Program-made: the position numbers and the translations under genes
Part shown: piece after piece, positions 1 through 6,833 of the stretch
Layout of the letters: every line of letters starts with the position of its first letter
Numbering within the stretch: the stretch's first letter is position 1
Notes under the pieces: model-generated
The model's input: only the letters and a program-made list of their open reading frames with translations
The model's database searches: none
What the model was told of the DNA's origin: nothing
Origin: JBOFHT01 sp051649785
GTDB lineage: Archaea > Methanobacteriota > Methanobacteria > Methanobacteriales > Methanobacteriaceae
Direction: 5' to 3'
NCBI GenBank assembly: GCA_051649785.1
Contig: JBOFHT010000095.1
Coordinates: 1 to 20,528 of the forward strand
DNA length: 20,528 bases

Positions 1-6
1 ATAATA

Positions 7-31
7 TTTGAGTTGGGCATTTTCCCTCAAA
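7..31. other. Imperfect hairpin at the window edge
   Basis: TTTGAG (7-12) pairs with CTCAAA (26-31), with an inner GG/CC pair. It could belong to the 3' end of a gene outside the window or to a shared terminator with the 104-2254 gene. Nothing else is recognisable in 1-103. Confidence 0.25.
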
Positions 32-103
32 AGGTTAAGAATTTTGTTCTTTTTAATTCTATATTTTTTTAATAATACTTTATTTTTCATAAAATCACTG
101 ATA

Positions 104-2254
104 TTAATTAAATAATACTTCAAAGCTATCTAAAGCATCTTTATTATATTCTTCATAATTTATATCAAGTTTTTTAATTTTACCGTCCATGAAATCCTGG
201 AATCCCTCAAGTATCCCTTTTTCAGAATTTTCAACTAATTTACCATTGTATGTTTCCATAAACTGTTTAGATCCTTTAGCTTCGGTTGAAAATATTTTCA
301 ACCCCAATATATCCGCTTCCAATAGTACTAATCCTAATCCTTCATATAATGAAGGTAGAACAAATAAATCACACTTTTTTAGTACGGGAAATGGATTATA
401 TAAAGATTTTATAATTATGACATTTTTAGCACACGCTAATCCTTTTGAATATTCTAAAGTATCTTTATAAAGTACCCCATGACCACCAATTATAAATAAG
501 TAAGAATTTTTATTATTTTTATAGAAATTATTAAAAACTTTTAATAGTCTAATATGGCCTTTTTCTGGTGAAAATCTCCCAATTGTTATAAATTTATTTG
601 AATCACTATTTAAAATGTTTTTAACATTGGCAATAGATTTATTAGATTCTGTATCTTCATCAAATTCTATTTTTTCATTAGATTTTTTAATTATTGATTC
701 ATAATCAAACGAATTATTAACTAAAAATAAATTATTTGAATCACCTTTAATTTTTGATGTTGATTTTATTAGCATGGCACTTACTAATGCCAACATATCA
801 TATTTATTATATGCCTCTTTTAAAGTCAGTAAATGTTGATTTCCTCTTGTTTTAATTTCACTTAACATATCACTATGAACAAAAATAATGTTTTTAGAGT
901 TTAATCTCTGGAACAAGCTTGTAATTATTTTATTATAACCTGTGAATTGTATAAAAAAATCGAAATTGTTGAAAGGTAAAAACTTCATTATATTTCTATT
1001 ATATAGTTTATCTAGTTGATTTTTAATTGATTTATTAGAAATATTTTTTGAATTAAATAGGTAAAATGAGAAGTACTCTTTAAAATTAAAAACTGTTGGG
1101 CCTGACAGAGGAATATATTGAATATCTGGAGGAAGATTTGAAATAGTTTTAGAGTGATTTTTAACAGCCCGTGCGGTGAATGTTAAAAAATAGTTTCTTT
1201 TTTTTAAGTCTATATTTGAGAGTAAGTTTAGAAGAGCAGAAGTTAACCCATTTTTTGATAAATTTCCAGAATATATTAACACATTTTCCTTATTATTTTT
1301 AGGAATATCTTTAATTAACAAAGTATCCGAACTATTATCCAAATTATATTCATTATTATTATTATTATTATTAAAAATAACCATGTTACATATATATTTA
1401 GCTACATTATCACAATCATATTTACAAAAAGTCTCAATGAAATCCTTATCATTATACTCCTTTTCTTTATTTACTTCATTTAAGAGTTCTTCGATAGTAT
1501 AAGCTTTTGGAAATGGAAAATCATTTAAATCATGGTAAATCCCATTTTTAGTAACATACTCTTCATAGTCATAAGGAAATAAAATAATTTTATTTTTAGA
1601 GTAAGAAAAATCAAAAATTACACTTGAATAGTCAGATATTAAGCAATCCGCACAACTTAAAAATTCATAATCTTCATATTCCTTTGGAAATTCTTGAATA
1701 TTTGCAAATATTGAAAAATCAATTTCATTAATAATATCATTAGGTTTGATATAGAAAACTTGATTTTCCAATAAATTCCTATCAATTTCAGATAAATAAT
1801 TACTAATTAATTTTCTTTGAGAGTCAACTTCATCTTCACTTAATTTCCTTGGTGATGGCCAATAAATAATTATTTCCTTATTATTAAAACATGATTTATT
1901 TCTTAAAGAAGCTATATTAGTTTCATCTGTAAAAACTGAATTCTTAGGAAATCCTGCATTGATAATTTTAGAAAAGCTAATATTTTCTATCATTAAATCA
2001 TTAATAATTGTTTCTTCCATAAAATCATTAGAAAACAACAAATAATCCGCCATTACTAAATTCCTCTGAAAATTACCTAATGAATAAGGGGTTTTAGATT
2101 TCCGACCCATATAATTAAATGGCACTTCATCATTAGTATTAAAATAAACTTGAGATTTTCTTTTAAAGAACTTAGTTGGAAAATTTCCGTCATTAAAAAG
2201 ATATTTTGCAGAAAATAGTTTTTTATAGTAAGTTAGTGTCCCACTTACGAGCAA
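104..2254 (-). CDS. Fusion: degenerate CDP-glycerol glycerophosphotransferase domain + GT4 glycosyltransferase
   Basis: A two-domain surface-polymer enzyme of 716 residues counted from the first usable in-frame start, a TTG. Residues 1-290 match the CDP-glycerol glycerophosphotransferase family: a GFPKNS segment near 101-106 corresponds to the family GYPRND motif, YWPSPRK near 131-137 to YAPTWRD, and SDYSSVIFDFS near 207-217 is the donor-site motif. The two histidine motifs are altered: the usual TWHGTP reads TNDEVP (40-45), and the LRLHP-like motif reads YIKPND (168-173). A run of seven Asn (295-301) joins it to a GT-B family 4 glycosyltransferase with GRFSPEKGH and the EGLGLVLLE E-x7-E motif. 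So the first domain may be inactive while the second looks intact. The true N-terminus lies upstream of the TTG (see 2255-2529), making the gene probably damaged at its 5' end. The fusion call is firm; the acceptor sugar is unknown. Confidence 0.85.
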   Translation of the reverse strand: MLVSGTLTYYKKLFSAKYLFNDGNFPTKFFKRKSQVYFNTNDEVPFNYMGRKSKTPYSLGNFQRNLVMADYLLFSNDFMEETIINDLMIENISFSKIINAGFPKNSVFTDETNIASLRNKSCFNNKEIIIYWPSPRKLSEDEVDSQRKLISNYLSEIDRNLLENQVFYIKPNDIINEIDFSIFANIQEFPKEYEDYEFLSCADCLISDYSSVIFDFSYSKNKIILFPYDYEEYVTKNGIYHDLNDFPFPKAYTIEELLNEVNKEKEYNDKDFIETFCKYDCDNVAKYICNMVIFNNNNNNNEYNLDNSSDTLLIKDIPKNNKENVLIYSGNLSKNGLTSALLNLLSNIDLKKRNYFLTFTARAVKNHSKTISNLPPDIQYIPLSGPTVFNFKEYFSFYLFNSKNISNKSIKNQLDKLYNRNIMKFLPFNNFDFFIQFTGYNKIITSLFQRLNSKNIIFVHSDMLSEIKTRGNQHLLTLKEAYNKYDMLALVSAMLIKSTSKIKGDSNNLFLVNNSFDYESIIKKSNEKIEFDEDTESNKSIANVKNILNSDSNKFITIGRFSPEKGHIRLLKVFNNFYKNNKNSYLFIIGGHGVLYKDTLEYSKGLACAKNVIIIKSLYNPFPVLKKCDLFVLPSLYEGLGLVLLEADILGLKIFSTEAKGSKQFMETYNGKLVENSEKGILEGFQDFMDGKIKKLDINYEEYNKDALDSFEVLFN

Positions 2255-2529
2255 TTCAACTTTATTTTCAATATTATAGCTACTTAAAAGTTTTTTAGTA
2301 TCTTCAAAGTTTCTATTTTTTACAGCTAAAACAATATTAAAAGAGGAATACTTATCCTTTACTAATTCATTTAAAATATAAAAAATCGACCCCGCTATCC
2401 CATCTTGAGGATTTTTTGATTCTAAAAATATAGAATTATTATTTATAGGTGATTTAGAATATCGAATAATAAATGAATCCCTAAGTAACCTTAAACTTAT
2501 TCTCTTAACCTTTTTAACTTTTTCAACAT
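2255..2529 (-). pseudogene. Frame-disrupted 5' end of the GPT-GT4 fusion gene
   Basis: The reading frame of the 104-2254 gene stays open upstream to a TAG at 2546-2548 and encodes family-like sequence, including IFLESKNPQDG and SSFNIVLAVKNRN, typical of the N-terminal part of glycerophosphotransferases. It holds no ATG, GTG or TTG before 2254. A good ribosome site, AGGGTGAT (2540-2547), precedes an ATG at 2527-2529, but that ATG is in another frame and meets TAA at 2497-2499 after ten codons (MLKKLKRLRE). The simplest reading is a one-base indel between about 2497 and 2527 that separates the start from the body. A sequencing error, or translation from TTG 2254, would also fit. Confidence 0.6.
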
Positions 2530-2539
2530 ATTTAATAAT

Positions 2540-2547
2540 ATCACCCT
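2540..2547 (-). promoter_or_regulatory. Ribosome binding site for the disrupted fusion gene
   Basis: AGGGTGAT is complementary to an archaeal 16S 3' end and lies 10 bases before the ATG at 2527-2529. It shows where translation was meant to begin, although that ATG is now out of frame with the long coding region. Confidence 0.55.
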
Positions 2548-2548
2548 A

Positions 2549-2769
2549 ACATTTTAAACAAAGGTTAACCATAGTATAACATTTTCATTTTGAATATTAT
2601 ATTAATTATTCATATATTATTATATTAATTTAATCTTTTTAATGTGTATTAATTGATGAAAAGCATTATTATTTAATAAATTTAGATTAATAAAAAAATA
2701 TTAATAGTATTTGAGACATATTAATTAAATGATTAAATAATTTATTTAAAACAAAAACAGAGTGATAAA
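2549..2769. other. Divergent AT-rich intergenic region
   Basis: This 221-base region lies between two divergently oriented glycosyltransferase genes and must hold both promoters. It is almost pure A/T with several TATA-like stretches, so no single promoter can be chosen. A GGTTAACC palindrome sits at 2563-2570. No gene is seen. Confidence 0.5.
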
Positions 2770-3948
2770 ATGTCTTATTTGATAAGTCTGATAGTTCCTA
2801 TATATAACGGAGAGAAGTATATAGAAAGGGGTTTAAAGTCTATTATTAATCAAAGTATAGGGTTTGAAAAAATAGAGCTTATACTTGTAAATGATAATTC
2901 AACTGATGCTTCATTAAGAATAATTCAAAAATATAGTGAAAAATACCCAAACATAAAAGTTATAAATTTAGAAGAAAATCATGGGCACCCAGGGACTCCA
3001 CGAAACATTGGAATTGATTTATCTAGTGCAAACTATATAATGTTTATGGATCAAGACGACTACCATGAGCCAAATAGTTGTGAAATATTATATAATAAAG
3101 TAAAAAAAGAAGAAGTAGACGTTGTTTCAGCAAGATGGTATAAACACCTTGAAGGAGAAAAAATAAAGGGACATTCTCTTGAAGAAGAAGTAAAAATAGA
3201 AAATATTAAAGAAAGTTCTAATTTGTTAAGCCAACCAGGATTTATATGGGTTAAAATATTTAAAAAATCCCTCCTAACAGATAATAATATCTATTTTCCT
3301 ACAGATGGGCTAGAAGATGTGGTATTTAGTAGCCATGTTCTTTTAAAGGCAAATGGAATAATATTTCTAAAAGATGATTATACTTATACACATTATATTA
3401 ATTATGGTTCAATAAGTAAGTCTGGAAATAAAAAATACTTAGAGCAACTTCTTATTTGTTATTATAATGCTTATGATATATTTAAAAATTTAAACCAACT
3501 CCCATGTTACAAATACCTAATTGAAATGAGATTAGGATATTTTTTAGATACTTTAGTAGAAAGTGATTTAGAAGAATATGAAATAATAGAAATTCTAAAA
3601 AAATTTAAAGATTTCTGTGGATTAGTATCAAAATTAGGGGCTGAAAAAAGAGAGAGGTTCAAACTATTATTTAATTTAATTGATAGTGAAGACTTTGAAA
3701 ATGTTTTTTTATTGTTAAAAGAGCTTAAAAAAAGTAAAAAATATGTTAAAAGCAATGTTATACTTATAAATAAAAATAAAAAACTAAAAAACAAAAACAA
3801 AACTCTGATAATCAAAAACAAAGCCATTATAACTAAAAATAAAGAATTAAAAACTAAAAACAAAAAACTAAAAACTAAAATTAACGAAATAAGCCCCTTA
3901 AAAGGTTATTTGAAATATAAGTCAAAAAATCTAAAAAATAAGCTTTGA
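2770..3948 (+). CDS. GT2 family glycosyltransferase with Lys-rich heptad-repeat tail
   Basis: A GT-A fold family 2 glycosyltransferase expected to transfer a nucleotide-activated sugar to a surface glycan on the cytoplasmic side. Visible motifs are the N-terminal SLIVPIYNGEKY strand, VNDNSTD (40-46) and the metal-binding DQDD (94-97), within an approximately 240-residue catalytic part. The C-terminal region is unusual: from about residue 334, five near-perfect 7-residue repeats of the pattern T/N-K-N-K-x-L-K, plus a sixth weaker one, form a very basic, probably coiled-coil tail, followed by YLKYKSKNLKNKL. That tail could bind the membrane or a polyanion such as the glycerol-phosphate polymer (inference). 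The ATG is preceded by GTGAT six bases upstream. It lies opposite in direction to the rest of the cluster. Acceptor and donor are unknown. Confidence 0.93.
   Translation: MSYLISLIVPIYNGEKYIERGLKSIINQSIGFEKIELILVNDNSTDASLRIIQKYSEKYPNIKVINLEENHGHPGTPRNIGIDLSSANYIMFMDQDDYHEPNSCEILYNKVKKEEVDVVSARWYKHLEGEKIKGHSLEEEVKIENIKESSNLLSQPGFIWVKIFKKSLLTDNNIYFPTDGLEDVVFSSHVLLKANGIIFLKDDYTYTHYINYGSISKSGNKKYLEQLLICYYNAYDIFKNLNQLPCYKYLIEMRLGYFLDTLVESDLEEYEIIEILKKFKDFCGLVSKLGAEKRERFKLLFNLIDSEDFENVFLLLKELKKSKKYVKSNVILINKNKKLKNKNKTLIIKNKAIITKNKELKTKNKKLKTKINEISPLKGYLKYKSKNLKNKL
3769..3894 (+). repeat. 21-bp tandem repeat encoding Lys/Asn heptads
   Basis: Six consecutive 21-base units encode NKNKKLK, NKNKTLI, IKNKAII, TKNKELK, TKNKKLK and the weaker TKINEIS. 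Hydrophobic residues recur at fixed heptad positions, so a coiled coil is plausible. The array lies wholly inside the C-terminus of the GT2 gene. Confidence 0.85.
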
Positions 3949-3996
3949 TAAATACATCAAAGATTACCCCATCAAATTCTGTTTTTGAACTTATAA

Positions 3997-4739
3997 AACC
4001 CTAGTAAAATCCATAAGAAAAGAGTTTATGATGAATACCAATGACCTAAAAATGTTAATATTATTGGTAAAGGTACATCTACTATTGATTTAAGGTATAA
4101 ATATGGGACTCTGGGAATTGTAATAGCTCATAGCCAAAATATTAAAATCCAAAGAATTACATTTAAAAACTCTAATACTGGACATTACATTGAATTAGAT
4201 GCTAGTAAAAATGTTAAAATAAGTAATTTTAAATTTAATAAATCAAAAACCTCTATTAAAAAAGATAAAGAAGCTATTAATATTGATACTGGCGATGAAA
4301 GTACTAAAGGATTTGATAAGGATTGTGAAAAACACGATAAAACTCCAAATAACCATGTGACAATTGAAAATAATATTTTTAATAAATTAGATAGAGTAAT
4401 AGATACTCCTAAATACTCTCAAGACAAATATAATGAAAAATATATTACAAATAAAATTCAAAAGTGCCATAGCTACATTAGTTAATTAGAAATAGCAAAA
4501 TAATAAACTGTAGAAGTGATTCTATAAGATTAATTAACTGAAAACACAGTAAAATAGTTAATAATTACACAACTAACCTTCCAAATGGGAAATACAAAGC
4601 AGTTTTAGCTACAGGAGTTAATATTACTATTAAATATAATCATTTTGTGAATATGGCAAGACCAGTTCAATTCTTCCCTTGGAAAAATCCTTCAGCACGT
4701 TCAAATTATAAAGTTACTTATAACTTTTTAAATGAATAA
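3997..4739 (+). pseudogene. Decayed right-handed parallel beta-helix surface protein
   Basis: Translation in two frames recovers a clear beta-helix repeat protein. From 3997 to 4482 one frame reads PKNVNIIGKGTSTIDL, GIVIAHSQNIKIQRITFKN, TGHYIELDASKNVKISNF, EAINIDTG and NHVTIENNIFNKLDRVID, the N-x-x-I-x-N-N-x-F pattern of parallel beta-helix proteins. It is broken by TGA at 4042 and stops at TAA 4483. The protein continues in another frame from about 4482 (NSKIINCRSDSIRLIN), is broken by TGA at 4539, and then runs through LPNGKYKAVLATGVNITIKYN and FFPWKNPSARSNYKVTYNF to TAA 4737-4739. At least one frameshift and two in-frame stops, with no signal peptide or start upstream, make it non-functional. 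Related intact proteins are probably secreted, adhesin-like or carbohydrate-active proteins. Confidence 0.8.
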
Positions 4740-4859
4740 AATAAGAAAGACCTCCAGTATAATCTCTGTGAAAACCTATTTGAAACTTTTGGAAGATTTT
4801 CCAATATTTATAATGATTATAGTAACCCTGAAAAAATTTATATGATTAGTTTAAATTAG
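4740..4859 (+). other. Unrecognised coding-like fragment downstream of the beta-helix pseudogene
   Basis: In the same frame as the pseudogene's last stop, 39 further sense codons follow before TAG 4857-4859, including ENLFETFGRFSNIYNDYS and PEKIYMISLN. The composition looks protein-like, but I recognise no family, and there is no start codon or ribosome site. It may be the relic of a second decayed gene or a chance open stretch. From 4860 to 4947 nothing recognisable is seen. Confidence 0.25.
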
Positions 4860-4947
4860 TATAAATATTAAAGAAGTACAAACTAAAATAACAAAAACTA
4901 AATCATACCGTACTGTTGAAACTCATTATTTAAAAAAAATCAAAACC

Positions 4948-5844
4948 CTATTTAAACATATTAATAATGCGTTTAAATAAGTAACTAATCCAAATACCAG
5001 TATAAACAAATCCATTAACTATGAAATTATATTTATCAGCATAATGTTTTTTATAAAAAATATACATTGCATTGTGAAACTCATATATAAGCTTCTTACT
5101 TTTTTTACTACTTCCACCTTTATAGTGAATTATTTTTGCTTTTGGATAATAAATTATTTTATAACCTGCTTCTTTTATACGGAAACACCAGTCTATATCC
5201 TCACCATACATGAAATAGTCTTCACTTAAAGAACCTACTTCATCAATTACAGTTCTAGGTACAAGAATAAATGCACCTACTAAGCTATCTACTTCATTAA
5301 TTTCATCTTCATTTAAGTAAGTGAGGTTGTATTTTCCAAAGCGTTTGCTCTTTGGAAAAATAAATGAAAGTCCAGTCATTCTATAAAATGATACACCAGG
5401 ACTTGGAAAACTTCTCTTACATGCTTTGTCAAGTTCGCCATTAGGAAGAACAACCTTTACACCAATAGCCCCAATTTTATCTTTCTTAGTTTTAGCTAAT
5501 GCATTGTTGTTAATAATATAATCTAAAACATTATCAAGAGTATTATCACAGACAACTGCATCAGAATTAAGAAGTAGAATATAATCACCAGTAGCTTCTT
5601 TAATAGCTAAATTATTTCCAGCAGAGAAACCATTATTATCTGTACTAGCTATTGTTTTAATACATCCACTAGCTATTTCATCTTTAAAAATATTCTTAAG
5701 CTTAGAAAAGCTACCATCATTAGATTTATTATCAACTAAGAATATCTCATAACTAATCCTATGATTTCTACTTATAATTGAATTAATAGCATTTCTACTT
5801 AATTCATAAGTATTATAGTTTAAAATTATTATTGATAAATCCAT
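4948..5844 (-). CDS. GT2 family glycosyltransferase (WbbL/rhamnosyltransferase-like)
   Basis: A GT-A family 2 glycosyltransferase of 298 residues that probably adds a sugar to the surface glycan. It begins MDLSIIILNYNTYELS. It shows LVDNKSNDGS (36-45), GFSAGNNLAIKEATGDYILLLNSDA (72-96) with the metal-binding NSD, and the acceptor-side FMYGEDIDWCFRIKEAGYK motif common in WbbL-like enzymes. The C-terminus is hydrophobic and basic, suggesting peripheral membrane contact. An ATG at 5862 is also in frame and would add six residues, but ATG 5844 is preceded at four bases by GGGGAG (5849-5854) and puts the family-typical strand at residue 3, so I choose 5844. It is the last gene of the minus-strand cluster, 73 bases after the nucleotidyltransferase. 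The sugar specificity cannot be read. Confidence 0.92.
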   Translation of the reverse strand: MDLSIIILNYNTYELSRNAINSIISRNHRISYEIFLVDNKSNDGSFSKLKNIFKDEIASGCIKTIASTDNNGFSAGNNLAIKEATGDYILLLNSDAVVCDNTLDNVLDYIINNNALAKTKKDKIGAIGVKVVLPNGELDKACKRSFPSPGVSFYRMTGLSFIFPKSKRFGKYNLTYLNEDEINEVDSLVGAFILVPRTVIDEVGSLSEDYFMYGEDIDWCFRIKEAGYKIIYYPKAKIIHYKGGSSKKSKKLIYEFHNAMYIFYKKHYADKYNFIVNGFVYTGIWISYLFKRIINMFK

Positions 5845-5848
5845 ATGA

Positions 5849-5854
5849 CTCCCC
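5849..5854 (-). promoter_or_regulatory. Ribosome binding site that sets the GT2 start at 5844
   Basis: GGGGAG lies four bases before ATG 5844 and downstream of the alternative ATG 5862, so it favours the shorter protein. Confidence 0.65.
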
Positions 5855-5888
5855 AAATACATGAATTACTTATTCAAATCCTTAAGCA

Positions 5889-5911
5889 TCAAACTTTTAA
5901 AAAAAGTTTGA
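5889..5911 (-). terminator. Perfect hairpin after the nucleotidyltransferase gene
   Basis: A 10-base-pair perfect inverted repeat, TCAAACTTTT/AAAAGTTTGA with a 3-base loop, begins seven bases after the stop of the 5918-6637 gene. On the minus strand the loop and inner stem give a run of seven T. It could terminate or attenuate transcription before the last GT2 gene, or protect the transcript end. Function is inferred from structure only. Confidence 0.45.
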
Positions 5912-5917
5912 CCAAAA

Positions 5918-6637
5918 CTAAGCCAAATCTTTAAGCATTTGCTTAGCCATTTCCCAATCATTTTTATCATCGATTTCTGTCCATTTAGCACCTTCGGTGT
6001 AAACAAACCCAATTTTAGTTTTTTCACTTAATGTTTTAAATGCATAATCATAATAATTCTGAGGATCTTTGTTAATTAGGTCTTCTAATATTGAATTAAA
6101 CTCAGGAAAATCAGATTTAGCTACTTTAGAAACACCTATAAATTCACCAAGTGCAGAAGCAATATCAATATGCTTTCCAATTTCAGTAACTATTCCATTT
6201 TCAATTTTAAGTTTAAATGATTCTTCATTTAGATTCTTTACATTATCAATAACAAGTGAAGTTCCAGAGCTAGATACAATATTATCCATTATCTTTTTAT
6301 CAAATACATTGTCTCCATTAATTAAAATAATATCCTCATTTGCTATTTTAGTAGCTATTAACGTTGAAACAGAAGTATTAGTAGTCAAATAATCTTTATT
6401 TTCTAAAATATCAATTTTAATATTATATTTATTAATTAAATCTTGAGCTTTTTCTTCAACACGCTCTTTTTTATGTCCTGAGATAATTATAAATTCATTA
6501 ATCCCATTATCTATTGATTGAGTAATTAAACGTTCTAATATGGTCATTCCTTCAATTTCAAGAAGTGTTTTAGGAATATCTTTTGTAAGTGGCATTAATC
6601 TACTACCAAATCCTGCTGCTAAAATAACTGTTATCAT
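5918..6637 (-). CDS. LicC-like sugar-phosphate/alcohol-phosphate nucleotidyltransferase
   Basis: A nucleotidyltransferase of 239 residues that should couple an NTP with a phosphorylated sugar or alcohol to give an activated donor. The N-terminus has the signature ILAAGFGSRLMPLTKDIPKT with the G-x-G-x-R loop and a lysine (residue 23), followed by TLLEIEGMTILER. A metal-binding INGDN segment lies near 105, and WTEIDDKNDWEMAKQM near the C-terminus matches the second metal aspartate of the LicC (phosphocholine cytidylyltransferase) subgroup. No licD or choline genes are nearby. The gene follows gpsA and accompanies CDP-glycerol-using transferases, and no HxGH-type TagD is present in the window, so glycerol-3-phosphate is a candidate substrate (inference). 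An alternative is a sugar-1-phosphate for the GT2/GT4 enzymes. The ATG is preceded by AAGGAG. Confidence 0.85.
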   Translation of the reverse strand: MITVILAAGFGSRLMPLTKDIPKTLLEIEGMTILERLITQSIDNGINEFIIISGHKKERVEEKAQDLINKYNIKIDILENKDYLTTNTSVSTLIATKIANEDIILINGDNVFDKKIMDNIVSSSGTSLVIDNVKNLNEESFKLKIENGIVTEIGKHIDIASALGEFIGVSKVAKSDFPEFNSILEDLINKDPQNYYDYAFKTLSEKTKIGFVYTEGAKWTEIDDKNDWEMAKQMLKDLA

Positions 6638-6833
6638 AAATATAAGCTCCTTTTTAAAAATATTTATAATTGTTAAGTTAATTAATTCTAGTAATTTTAC
6701 TAATTAAAATAATTTAAGAAAATGAAGTGTTTAGTTAGTTAATATTAATAATTCGAGAGAATAAAATTTTTAATTGCTTAATTTTACTAATTAAAATAAT
6801 TCTAGAGAGTAAAGTTTTTAATTAGTTAAAAGA
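6638..6833. repeat. Intergenic region built of direct repeats
   Basis: The 196 bases between gpsA and the nucleotidyltransferase gene contain a perfect 23-base direct repeat (6692-6714 and 6779-6801, core ACTAATTAAAATAATT) and a second imperfect pair of 25 bases with three mismatches (6751-6775 and 6799-6823, core AGAGA-TAAA-TTTTTAATT). Their spacings are 87 and 48 bases. The region may carry a promoter for the downstream gene or be a locally duplicated AT-rich spacer. Confidence 0.7.

Noticed and set aside
189..470. Open frame of 93 codons on the plus strand
   Set aside because: Lies antisense within the GT4 domain of the 104-2254 gene, has no family signal and no ribosome site.
2495..2530. 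Programmed -1 frameshifting joining ATG 2529 to the fusion gene
   Set aside because: The sequence has short A runs (TTG AAA AAG, TTA AAA AGG) but no perfect slippery heptamer that re-pairs both tRNAs, and no clear downstream structure; an indel is simpler.
3507..3863. Minus-strand open frame with Phe/Leu-rich, membrane-like sequence
   Set aside because: It is the complement of the Lys/Asn-rich tail of the GT2 gene; the hydrophobic look is a reading artefact of AAA/AAT codons.
4042..4541. In-frame TGA codons as selenocysteine or other recoding sites
   Set aside because: They occur in a beta-helix repeat protein with an additional frameshift, at positions with no shared identity, so decay is the better explanation.
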